A stretch of 64,000 nucleotides of DNA from Chrysemys picta bellii (Eukaryota; Chordata; Testudines; Emydidae): positions 125,340,943 to 125,404,942 of the forward strand of contig NC_088791.1 in NCBI RefSeq assembly GCF_011386835.1, read 5' to 3'. This document shows positions 45,361 through 54,119 of this stretch, piece after piece. The notes under the pieces are model-generated. The model saw only the letters and a list, made by a program, of their open reading frames with translations. It was not told the DNA's origin and did not search any database. Within the stretch, counting starts at the first letter, position 1. Each line of letters starts with the position of its first letter. Made by a program: the position numbers and the translations under genes.

Positions 45361-45545
45361 AAAATACTCGGCTAGAACAGATTAATAGTCCATCTAGTCT
45401 GATGTCTTATCTCTGACAATGGTTCACCCGAGATGCTTCAAATATAGGCAGACCAAGTTCCTGATCTTAGTTTTTTGCTACGTAGTTGGAATTGGGATCA
45501 CAGTGGAGATGAACTTCTGAACTCCAGGAGCCACTATAGTCTATC
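45361..45545 (-). mobile_element. Old CR1 LINE tail (antisense)
   Basis: 'agaacagattaatagtccatctagtctgatgtcttatctctgacaatggttcacccgagatgcttcaaa' is a diverged antisense CR1-type 3' end. Frame remnants after it are unreadable. Confidence 0.6.
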
Positions 45546-45593
45546 TATATATCTAAGGAACATATATGTTGCTAATCACCATAGGATCTAGGG

Positions 45594-45820
45594 CAGGGGT
45601 TCTCAAACTGGGGGTCGGGACCCCTAAGGGGGTCGCGAGGTTATTACAGGGGGGGTTGCAAGCTGTCAACCTCCACCTCAAACCCTGCTTTGCCTCCAGC
45701 ATTTATAATGGGTTAAATATATATAAAAAAGTGTTTTTAATTTATAATGAGGGGGAGGGGCCGCACTCAGAGGCTTGCTATGTGAAAGGGGTCACCAGTA
45801 CAAAAGTTTAAGAACCACTG
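45594..45820. mobile_element. hAT MITE (CAGGGGTTCTCAAACT termini)
   Basis: Left end CAGGGGTTCTCAAACTGGGGG and right end AAGTTTAAGAACCACTG are inverted with mismatches. The flanks ATCTAGGG (45,586-45,593) and ATCTAGCG (45,821-45,828) match at 7 of 8. These 'TTCTCAAACT' ends are of the Charlie-like hAT type. No coding capacity, 227 bp. Confidence 0.85.
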
Positions 45821-46084
45821 ATCTAGCGGCTTTGGTAGCAGCTAATGGCTGATTTATGTGGAAGCAAAACTGCCCAGGTGTCTGATTCCTTCCTTCCTTC
45901 CAATGAAAAAATGTCGCTAACAAAACTGATTTGCCAGTATGACATCCCAGGATGCTCTGAACGGAGTTTAAATGTTGAGTGTGCTGGCAAGGAGAAACAA
46001 TGTCAGTGACAGAGAAAGAATAATATGGGGTTTTGTCCTGAAGCTACACAAAGGTCAAAGTCTTGGATTTCAGAACCTCTAGAG

Positions 46085-48445
46085 CACATGTGTCAAACTC
46101 AAGGCCCGCGGGCCACATCCGGCCCGCCATACAATTATATCCGGCCCGCGAAATCGTTTTATATATCTGTTTTTAATGGCCCTGTGATATGACGCCCCAA
46201 TAACACACACTACAAATCCCATGATGCAGTGCAATTGCCGCCAACGGCAAGCCGCGGTTCAAGTTCGCGGTCTGTTGATGTATACAACGCTAATATCAAA
46301 TCAAAGCTAGACCCCAACAATGGCCAAGAGAAAAATTGATTCTGAAAACCGAGGCTTTCAAAGCCGGTGGGAGAATGAGTATATGTTTACTGAAATTGCA
46401 GGTAAACCAGTGTGTCTCCTTTGCGGGAGTAATATCGCTGTAATGAAGGAGTATAACCTAAGACGGCACTACGAGACGAAACATGAGAACAAATTCAAAA
46501 ACCTGAGCGCAGGACAGAAGCTACAAAAGGTAGAGGAGTTGAAGAAGAATTTGACATCCCAGCAGACGTTTTTCACCAAAGCAAAATCACAAAGTGAAGC
46601 TGCTGTGAAAGCAAGTTTCATTGTGGCCGAAGAGATCGCCAAATCAGGACGGCCGTTTACCGAGGGGGAATTCGTAAAGAATTGTATGATGAAAGTGTGC
46701 GACGTCCTTTGTCCAGATAAAACGCGAGCGTTTGCAAATGTAAGCCTCAGCAGAAACACTGTTGCTAATCGGGTTTGTGAGATGGCGACTGATTTGAAAA
46801 CACAGTTGATTGAAAGAGCAAAAGATTTTGTTGCATACTCCCTTGCCGTGGATGAAACTACTGACGCGACTGACACTGCACAGCTGGCGATATTTATCCG
46901 TGGTGTGGATTCCAATTTGTGCGTAACAGAGGAAATACTGGACATTAAATCGATGCACGGGACAACGAAAGGAGAAGACATCTTTGGAAATGTATTTCAA
47001 AGTGTAACCGACATGAAACTGCCATGGGAAAAACTCGTTGGACTTACAACAGATGGCGCACCTGCTATGTGTGGTGAAAAAAATGGACTGGTGGGAAGGA
47101 TGCGCTCAAAGATGCGGGAGGAGAACTGTGCCGGTGAGTTGACAGTGTATCACTGCATCATACACCAGGAATCGCTGAGTGCTAAAGTCCTAAAAATGGA
47201 TCATGTGATGAACACTGTAACACAAACCGTCAACTTTATCAGAGCCCACGGTTTAAATCACCGCCAATTCCAGTCTTTTCTGCGGGAAATAGATAGCGAG
47301 TTTGGCGATATGCCATATCATACGGAGGTCCGGTGGCTAAGTCGGGGAAAAGTTCTCAAAAGACACTTTGAGCTGCGAGAGGAAATCTGCCAGTTCATGG
47401 ACAGTAAGGGGAAAGACTGCACAGTTCTGCGGGATGAAAAGTGGAAATGTGAGTTGGCGTTCCTGGCTGACATAACGTCGCATCTTAGCGCTTTAAACCT
47501 TCAACTCCAGGGACGGGAGCACATAATAACCGATATGCATGATGCAGTGAAGGCATTTCAAGTGAAGCTGCGCTTATGGGAGACACAAATGCACCAATGC
47601 AACTTGTCTCACTTTCCCTGTTGCCAAGTAATACGGAACGAAGAAAGTGCCACAGTTTTCCCAAATGCCACCTTTGCTGAAAAACTCAGCGCGCTGCGCA
47701 CTGAGTTCGCACGGCGCTTCAGTGACTTTGAGGCACAGAAAAGTAACTTCGAGCTGCTTCGCAACCCATTTGCAGTCGATGTGGAAACCGCACCTGTAGA
47801 AATGCAGATGGAGCTGATAGAACTGCAATGTAACGGGACACTGAAGGCAAAGTACGACACTGCGGGGCCAGCACAGTTCACTCGCTTCATTCCTGAAGCG
47901 ATGCCGCAGCTCCGCCAACATGCGGCTCGAATCCTGTCCATGTTTGGCAGCACATATCTGTGCGAGCAGCTGTTCTCTGTGATGAAAATTAACAAAACGT
48001 CACACAGGAGTCGCCTCACTGATGAACACCTGCAATCGATCCTGAGAATCTTCACAACACAGAACCTAACCCCAAACATAAACCAACTTGTTGCAAAGAA
48101 AAGACTCCAAGTATCAGGCTCTGACTAAATAGGACAAGAAAATGGAATGTTATGATTTGTTATGATTATACTTTTGCTTTAAATTCAATTTTTTATTTAT
48201 ATTTTCAGATTTTTTAATATTCCAGCATGTACAGATTTTGAATGTATTGTATTGACAGGATATTTTTTTATGAAGAGCAAAATATTTTAAGTTGAAATGT
48301 ATTTATTTTGGAATGATATCCTGTATTTTGGTTCATATTAATGGTTAAAAAACATAAATATTTAGTCTGTTAAATAAATGGTTATACTGTTCGGCCCGCG
48401 AGTTTTGAGTTTTGGCCCCCTGTGCAATTGAGTTTGACACCCCTG
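46085..48445 (+). mobile_element. Complete autonomous-type hAT transposon, 2,361 bp
   Basis: A perfect 8-bp duplication CTCTAGAG flanks the element (46,077-46,084 and 48,446-48,453). The ends CACATGTGTCAAACTC and (reverse complement) CAGGGGTGTCAAACTC are inverted, 13 of 16 matching. Both ends carry a subterminal 'ggcccgcg' module in inverted order (46,103-46,112; 48,393-48,401). A 602-codon frame fills most of the interior and an AATAAA signal lies at about 48,371. The element is complete apart from drift in the left terminal bases. Confidence 0.93.
46320..48128 (+). CDS. hAT transposase (GTF2IRD2/Charlie8-like), intact 602 aa
   Basis: DNA-cutting and joining enzyme of a hAT transposon. Domains in order: a BED-type zinc finger (C32, C35, H50, H55) for terminal-repeat binding; an RNase H-like core with the first Asp in 'AVDET' (D178), the second in 'TTDGAP' (D245) and the hAT 'C-x2-H' at C279/H282; the helical insertion with 'RWLSRG' near W339; and a C-terminal hAT dimerisation region with Glu in 'CEQLFS' (E549), the likely third catalytic residue. 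Length is normal for the family, and no stop or frameshift interrupts it. The ATG at 46,320 is used because the zinc finger follows within 32 residues. The protein resembles the transposase-derived part of vertebrate GTF2IRD2-like proteins, but the intact termini and target duplication around it show a transposon rather than a host gene. Whether it is still active cannot be read. Confidence 0.92.
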   Translation: MAKRKIDSENRGFQSRWENEYMFTEIAGKPVCLLCGSNIAVMKEYNLRRHYETKHENKFKNLSAGQKLQKVEELKKNLTSQQTFFTKAKSQSEAAVKASFIVAEEIAKSGRPFTEGEFVKNCMMKVCDVLCPDKTRAFANVSLSRNTVANRVCEMATDLKTQLIERAKDFVAYSLAVDETTDATDTAQLAIFIRGVDSNLCVTEEILDIKSMHGTTKGEDIFGNVFQSVTDMKLPWEKLVGLTTDGAPAMCGEKNGLVGRMRSKMREENCAGELTVYHCIIHQESLSAKVLKMDHVMNTVTQTVNFIRAHGLNHRQFQSFLREIDSEFGDMPYHTEVRWLSRGKVLKRHFELREEICQFMDSKGKDCTVLRDEKWKCELAFLADITSHLSALNLQLQGREHIITDMHDAVKAFQVKLRLWETQMHQCNLSHFPCCQVIRNEESATVFPNATFAEKLSALRTEFARRFSDFEAQKSNFELLRNPFAVDVETAPVEMQMELIELQCNGTLKAKYDTAGPAQFTRFIPEAMPQLRQHAARILSMFGSTYLCEQLFSVMKINKTSHRSRLTDEHLQSILRIFTTQNLTPNINQLVAKKRLQVSGSD

Positions 48446-48506
48446 CTCTAGAGTCTCATCCCTGGAAGGATTCTTGTGCGGAATGTGAGCTAGAGGTATA
48501 AAATCA

Positions 48507-49615
48507 GGGTATGTCTACACTGCAATTAGACACCTGAGGCTGGACAGTGCCAGCTAACTCAGGCTTCTGGGGATCAGGCTAAGGGGCTGCTTAACTGAGG
48601 TGTAGATGTTCGGGCTTTACAGCCCCTTAACCCAGGGGTGGGCATACTACGGCCCGTGGACCTCATCCGGCCTGCCAGCCATTTTAAGCCGGCTCTCGAG
48701 CTCCTGTTGGGGAGAGAGGTCTGGGGCTTTCCCCGCTCTGGTGCTCCAGCCGGGGAGCAGGGTTGGGGGCCGCTCCACATGGCTCCAGGAAGCATCGTCA
48801 TGTCCCCCCTCCGGCTACTACACATAGGGGCAGCCAGGGGACTCCACTATGCACGCTGCCCTAGGCCCCAAGTGCCACCCCTGCAGCTCCCATTGGCCAG
48901 GAACTGCAACCAATGGGAGCTTCAGGGTAGAGCTTGCAGACGGGGCAGTGTGCAGAGCCACCTGGCTGTGCCTCTGCATAGGAGCCAGAGGGGGCATGCT
49001 GCTGCTTCCAGGAGCCACTTGAGGTAAGCGCTGCCCAGAGCCTGCACCCCTGAGCCTCTCCCCATGCCCCAACCCCCTGCACCAGCCCTGATCCCCCTCC
49101 CACCCTCCGAACCCCTCTGTCCCAGCCTGGAGCACCCTCCTGCAGCCAAATCTCTCATCCCCAGCCCCACCCCAGAGCCCGCACCTCCAGCGGGAGCCCT
49201 CCCCCCCACACCCCAATCCCTTGCCCTGATCCCCCGCCCACCCTCTGAACCCCTTGGTCCCAGCCCAGAGCACCCTCCTAAACCCCAAACTCCTTATCCC
49301 CAGCCCCACCCCAGAGCCCTCACCCCCACCCTCACTCCACCCTCACTCCACCTCCCCTACTCCAGCCCAGCACCCCCTCCCACACCCTGAACTCCTCATT
49401 TCTGGCCCCACTCTAGAGCATGCACCCCCAACAAGAGCTCTCACCCTCTGTCACACCCCAACCCCAATTTCGTGAGCATTCATGGCCCGCCATATAATTT
49501 CTATTCCCAGATGTGGCCTTTAGGCAAAAAAGTTTGCCCACCCCTGCCTTAACCCGAGCCCGAGTCAGCTGGCACTGGCCAGCCTCAGATATCTAACTGG
49601 AGTGTAGACAGACCC
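48507..49615. mobile_element. Harbinger-like MITE split by a hAT insertion
   Basis: Left end GGGTATGTCTACACTGCAATTAG pairs with the right end 'ctaactggagtgtagacagaccc'. Subterminal parts are also inverted: 'cacctgaggctggacagtgccagctaactcaggctt' against 'gcccgagtcagctggcactggccagcctcagatat'. The possible 3-bp flanks are TCA (48,504-48,506) and TTA (49,616-49,618), close to the TTA preference of Harbinger. The middle is replaced by the hAT element 48,633-49,546. Confidence 0.8.
48633..49546. mobile_element. Non-autonomous hAT element, 914 bp (CAGGGGTGGGCA termini)
   Basis: Left end CAGGGGTGGGCATACTACGG, right end AAGTTTGCCCACCCCTG, with a perfect 8-bp duplication CCTTAACC (48,625-48,632 and 49,547-49,554) taken from the surrounding MITE. 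Subterminal 'ggcccgtggacctcatccggcctgccagccatttt' on the left and 'catggcccgccatataatttctattcccagatgtggcc' on the right give it a look similar to the ends of the 46,085 hAT. The interior has a C-rich array (49,040-49,460) repeating 'ccccagccccaccccagagccc'. The long frames here are low complexity, not genes. Confidence 0.9.
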
Positions 49616-49618
49616 TTA

Positions 49619-50939
49619 GAGACTTGTGCTGAGCAGGTGAGGCGTCACACTGGATGAATTGTGCGCTCCCTTCTAGTCAAGAGAGATAAAGCAACACAAA
49701 TGGCTGGATTTACCCCGGCTGGTGTGGGAGGTGTATACACATTTCACCCACCTGCCGCCAAAGAAGGCTACTGCATGTGGCAAGAGTGCCAGTGGTGTTT
49801 GTACTAGTGCCCTTCCCAAGGATCTGGCTGGAAGAGGGCAACTTTAAAAAGACAGCCAACGGAGCCCCACTGGTGGGACTGCCATGGGGATACGTTGAAC
49901 TTATGCATCCCGCAGGCATACTGGCCGTGCCACCTTTCTGATCAATATGCATTGTTGTGGTCCGTTATTCCGGATGACCGTCCCCAATGTTTTGGTTGGC
50001 TTATGTTCTATAACTTCATCTCCCTGTAAGATCATTGGGCCCAATATAAGTAGAAATGTTTTGGAGTGGAAGATGTTTGTTAGTTGGGCCAATTTAATCA
50101 TTTGCTTCATTTCTGAGTGAAGGGCAGGTGCTGATGGATGCACTAGGAACTGTCAGATAGAAAGACATAGTGAGTCAAACACAGAGATTCTAATATTCTG
50201 GAACTGAACACTGAACTACAATTTACATGTTTTTACCAGCTTAAATTTATTGTAGACCATAATACTGTATTAAAACTCCTAACAGTAAATGAGATTCCCT
50301 GAAATTATCTAAACATTTTCATTCTACATGACTGATCTATTGAATACTGAAAAAGAGTATAGGATTATAACTTTTGACAATACTGTGACTCTTTATATGT
50401 TTTGATAGACTTTCCTATTTATTTGGAAATGTAGGATCAGATTGTTGATTGTATTGTTGACATTTTCTTTTCTATCAGTGTCAAAGCTCTGAAAATATAT
50501 AGAGGCAACAGATAATAAAAGGTGTTCACTTCCTGGTAGCATAATTTAAAAAAACCCAAACAAGAAACTCAGCTAGACAGCCCTACCAGACAAGCTCTCC
50601 AAAATACAGTACATCATCTCCACTGCCACTTTGCTGGAGTAAATCAGACCAGCTGGCGATCTGACCCATTAACTCTAATTGCCTAAATGAAGTGTCACTA
50701 TACAAAACCACTTTCTAGACTCATCTAAAGGATACACATATGCCTCATTTTGTCCTACGGATATCTCCATGGGATGCTGAGTGCATATTTTATCCAGACT
50801 TATACCATTATAATTATGCGATGGTGAGTCCCTTCCATAGGTTTGCATTCCCTCACATTTTTTACTGCATAGTCAGTCAGTATTATAACCATATAAATGT
50901 TAGGACTTTTTCAAATAAAATATGTTACTATTTGAATTA
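49619..50939. other. Non-coding stretch
   Basis: Unique-looking DNA; no domain in the frames of up to 94 codons and no repeat I can name. Confidence 0.4.
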
Positions 50940-51048
50940 CAGTAGCTCAGTGGTTCTCAACCAGGGGTATATGTACCCCTGGGGGTACGCAGAGGTCTTC
51001 CAGGGGGTACATCAATTCATCTAGCTATTTGCCTAGCTTTATAACAGG

Positions 51049-51714
51049 TGTGACAAAGCTCCTCCTCTATCTTGGTGGGTCCTGCGCTTATTGGTGGATT
51101 TTCTTGCCTCAGAGACTCACCATGTGGGTTTGGGAACAGCGCAGAGACCTTCCCCTCTGGAAGAACCCACAGTCCAGGTCAATTGGGAGGTTTGGGGGGA
51201 ACCGGGCCCGCCTTCTACTCCAGATTCCAGCCCAGGGCCCTGTGGACTGCAGCTGTCTATAGTGCCTCCTGTAACAGCTGCATGACAGCTACAACTCCCT
51301 GGGCTACTTCCCCATGGCCTCCTCCAAACACCTTCCTTATTCTCACCACAGGACCTTCCTCCTGGTGTCTGATAACGCTTGTGCTCCTCAGTCCTCCAGC
51401 AGCACACCCTCTCACTCTCAGCTCCTTGAGCCTCTTGCTCCCAGCTCCTCATACTCGCACCACAAACTGAAGTGAGCTCCTTTTAAAATCCAGATGCCCT
51501 GATTAGCCTGCCTTAATTGATTCTAGCAGCTTCTTCTTAATTGGCTCCAGGTGTCCTAATTAGCCTGCCTGCTTTAACTGGTTCTAGCAGGTTCCTGATT
51601 ACTCTAGTGCAGCCCCTGCTCTGGTCACTCAGGGAACAGAAAACTACTCATCCAGTGACCAGTATATTTGCCCTCTACCAGACTCCTGTACCCCACTGGT
51701 CTGGGTCTGTCACA
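51049..51714 (-). repeat. Solo LTR inside the hAT element
   Basis: The block starts TGTGACAAAG and ends GTCTGTCACA, an LTR-type TG...CA boundary with a short terminal inversion, and is flanked by the 4-bp duplication CAGG (51,045-51,048 and 51,715-51,718). Read on the minus strand, a TATA-like 'attttaaaaggagctcac' (51,475-51,492) is placed as in an LTR promoter, so antisense orientation is more likely. A 4-bp duplication fits retroviral or Gypsy integration; class cannot be decided. The frames inside (up to 132 codons) are spurious. Confidence 0.75.
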
Positions 51715-51830
51715 CAGGCTACATAAAAAGCACTAGTGAAGTCAGTACAAACTAAAATTTCATACAGACAATGACTTGTTTATACACTGAAATGTAAATA
51801 CAATATATTCCAATTGGTTTATTTTATAAT

Positions 51831-52025
51831 TACACCTCTGCCCCGATATAAAGCTGTCCTCGGGAGCCAAAAAATCTTACCGCGTTATAGGTGAAACTGC
51901 ATTATATCGAACTTGCTTTGATCCGCCGGAGTGTGCAGTCCTGTCCCCCCCGCGGAGCACTGCTTTACCACGTTATATCAGAATTCGTGTTATATCGGGT
52001 CGCGTTATATCGGGGTAGAGGTGTA
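51831..52025. mobile_element. TA-flanked MITE, second copy
   Basis: Starts TACACCTCTGCCCCGATATAA and ends 'tatatcggggtagaggtgta'. Same family and same orientation as 6,929-7,120, sharing internal 'gctgtcct(c/t)gggag' and 'atcgaacttgctttgatcc' segments. Inserted in the 50,948 hAT element. Confidence 0.85.
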
Positions 52026-52220
52026 TGTGGTAAAAATGAGAAAGTAAGCAATTTTTCAGTAACATTGTGATGTGACACTTTTGTGTTTTTATGTCTGATT
52101 TTGTAAGCAAGAAGTTTTTAAGTGAAGTGAAACTTGGGGGTAAGTGAAACAAATCAGATTCCTGAAAGGGATACAGTGGCCTGGAAAGGTTGAGAGCCAC
52201 TGCAGTAGCTTCTAAAGGCC

Positions 52221-52428
52221 TGTGGTGTTTAGATGCTGCATATGATTATTAGAACTGGGAGCACAGGCTGTTGGGAGTCTGAAAGGACAGGAAACAGGAA
52301 GGAGGGGGGAGGAGTTGAGGAGGCTGAGTGAGAGTTACAGAGTGTGCAGTTACAGCTTGGTAAAGAGATTTCCACTGTAAATAAAGTTCTGTTCAAGTTT
52401 GTTAATACCTTGCCTGGGTGATGCAACA
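52221..52428 (+). repeat. 5' LTR of the Gypsy element
   Basis: 208 bp, TGTGGTG...ACA. Contains an 'aataaag' poly-A signal near 52,379. It differs from the 3' LTR at about five substitutions and one indel, roughly 2-3% divergence, so the insertion is fairly recent on a reptile time scale. Confidence 0.95.
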
Positions 52429-52538
52429 TTTTGGCAACGAGGATGGATCTTCTGCCTCTGAACCACCTGCACCCTTTCTGCAAAACCCACGTGAGCCTCC
52501 AATTGCTTTTACTGTCTGGATCCATATGTTTGAGCTTA

Positions 52539-52833
52539 GGCCTGGTCCACACTAACCCCCCACTTTGAACTAAGATACGCAACTTCAGCTACGTGAAAAG
52601 TAGCTGAAGTCCAAGTACCTTAGTTTGAACTTACCGCGGGTCCAGACGCGGCAGGCAGGCTCCCCCGTCGACTCCGCGTACTCCTCTCACAGAGCAGGAG
52701 TACCGGCGTCGACGGCGAGCACTTCCGGGATCGATCTGGGATCGATTTATCGCATCTAGACAAGACGCGATAAATCGAACCCAGAACATCGATTGCTTAC
52801 CAGCAAACCCGGAGGTAAGTATAGACGTACCCC
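52539..52833. mobile_element. Hairpin-bearing MITE (family copy 3) in gag
   Basis: Ends 'ggcctggtccacacta' and the reverse complement of 'tatagacgtacccc' are roughly inverted. The interior has the 'gatcgatttatcgcatctagacaagacgcgataaatcg' hairpin (52,741-52,778) and the 'gtcgactccgcgtactcctc...gagtaccggcgtcgac' stem. It is the opposite-strand relative of 39,555 and shares the hairpin with 44,121. It splits the start of gag. Confidence 0.8.
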
Positions 52834-53139
52834 TATCTGCTTGCAATCAGTGCTACAGAGATTTCTGAAGTAAGAAAGCGTGCTCTGCTAATCCACTGCC
52901 TTGGAGCAGAAGGGCAGTGTATATTTTACACGTTTCCCCTTGCAGATGATAAATATGAGACTGCACGCACTGCATTAAATAACTTTTTTGTGCCAAAAGT
53001 GAATGTAGTAGCTAATTGCTACAGATTTCGCCAGCGTGAGCAGAAACCAGGGGAGACTATAATGCAGTATATTGCTTCCCTGAGAAGTCTGATTGTAACT
53101 TGTGACTTTGGGAATATGGCAGATGAGATGATTAGAGAC

Positions 53140-53262
53140 TAGGGTGACCAGACAGCAAATGTGAAAAATCGGGACAGGAGGTGGGGGGTAATAGGAGCCT
53201 ATATAAGAAAAAGACCCAAAATCGGGACTGTCCCTATAAAATCGGGACATCTGGTCACCCTA
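53140..53262. mobile_element. 123-bp hAT MITE in gag (TAGGGTGACC termini)
   Basis: Starts TAGGGTGACCAGAC and ends 'ctggtcaccctA' with perfect 8-bp flanks TTAGAGAC (53,132-53,139 and 53,263-53,270). Opposite orientation to the copy at 32,087. Removal of the element and one flank leaves a continuous gag segment, so the host element is older. Confidence 0.92.
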
Positions 53263-53416
53263 TTAGAGACCAGCTCATTGAGAAAACAACCATGCTTCGC
53301 GTAAGAGAATGCTTACTTCTGGAACCACAACTTACACTAGAAAAAGCAATAACCATTGCTACTCAGATTGAGTCAGCTACAGCTGAAACCAAAATAATGA
53401 GCAAGGGTACAGGAAG

Positions 53417-53863
53417 CAGTGCCGGCTCTGGCTTTTTGGCCACCCCAAGCAGGGCGGCCAGAACGACAAAGCAAAAAAAAAAAAACCTGCGGCGCGGCCG
53501 GAGTGCGGGTGCAGGGGGACCGGCTGGGGGGGCGGGAGGGGGAGGGAGCGGGCGGGAGAGAGAGAGAAGGGGGCGACTAGGGCTACAGCAGGGGCGCTGC
53601 CACGCAACCCCTCCTGCTGCGCCGCCTCCTGCCGCCTGCCGTGAGGGCTCCGCTCCAGTCAGTGGGGAGGGAAGGAAGAGGACTGCCCTGCAGGGTGCTC
53701 TGGTTCTCCATGCCACCGCCCCCTACAGGGCGGCTGGAGCGGAACAAGAACAACAACAACAAAAAAAGCGGCCGTGCTGCCCTAGGATTGGGCAGAATGC
53801 CGCCTCCAACAATCTGCCGCCCCGAGCACCAGCTTGCTCAGCTGGTGCCTGGAGCCGGCCCTG
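53417..53863. mobile_element. hAT MITE in gag (CAGGGCCGGCTCC family), 447 bp
   Basis: Left CAGTGCCGGCTCTGG, right CCTGGAGCCGGCCCTG; flanks ACAGGAAG (53,409-53,416) and ACAGGAGG (53,864-53,871) match 7 of 8. The interior is GC-rich with an A-run and 'ggggcggg'-type stretches and gives Ala/Gly/Arg-rich frames on both strands. Same termini as 15,899 and 30,083. Confidence 0.9.
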
Positions 53864-54119
53864 ACAGGAGGCCCAGTCCAGGCTGTGACTCCTTTGCAGA
53901 AAAGTTCACTATCACTGCAGACAAACAATTGCAAAAGGAAAACTAATGAAAAGCCACTGAATCAGCAAATGCAAAATACGGTAAAAGCATGCTTTCGCTG
54001 TGGATCCCCACAACATCTTGCAAGCTACACAGGATGTCCAGCAGAAGTAGCTCAGTGCAATCATTGCAAAAAGATTGGGCATTTTGCTAAAGTATGTCGC
54101 AGTAGCCAGTTTAATCAAC

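Larger units (their letters stand above)
50948..52202. mobile_element. hAT element (CAGTGGTTCTCAACC termini) holding two insertions
   Basis: Ends CAGTGGTTCTCAACCAGGGG and (reverse complement) CAGTGGCTCTCAACCTTTCC, with a perfect 8-bp duplication CAGTAGCT (50,940-50,947 and 52,203-52,210). The Charlie-like terminus resembles that at 45,594. Its own sequence totals about 390 bp and has no transposase; the rest is a solo LTR (51,049-51,714) and a TA-flanked MITE (51,831-52,025). The Gypsy element begins 10 bp beyond its right duplication. Confidence 0.92.

Noticed and set aside
46469..48079. Antisense frames of 115-170 residues
   Set aside because: They are shadows of the intact transposase frame on the plus strand.
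49064..49475. Pro-rich frames of 73-108 residues
   Set aside because: Translation of the C-rich array inside the non-autonomous hAT element.
53181..53864. 227-residue frame, apparently a novel Arg/Gly-rich protein
   Set aside because: It is a chimera of MITE, Gypsy gag and a second MITE; both insertion boundaries with target duplications lie inside it.
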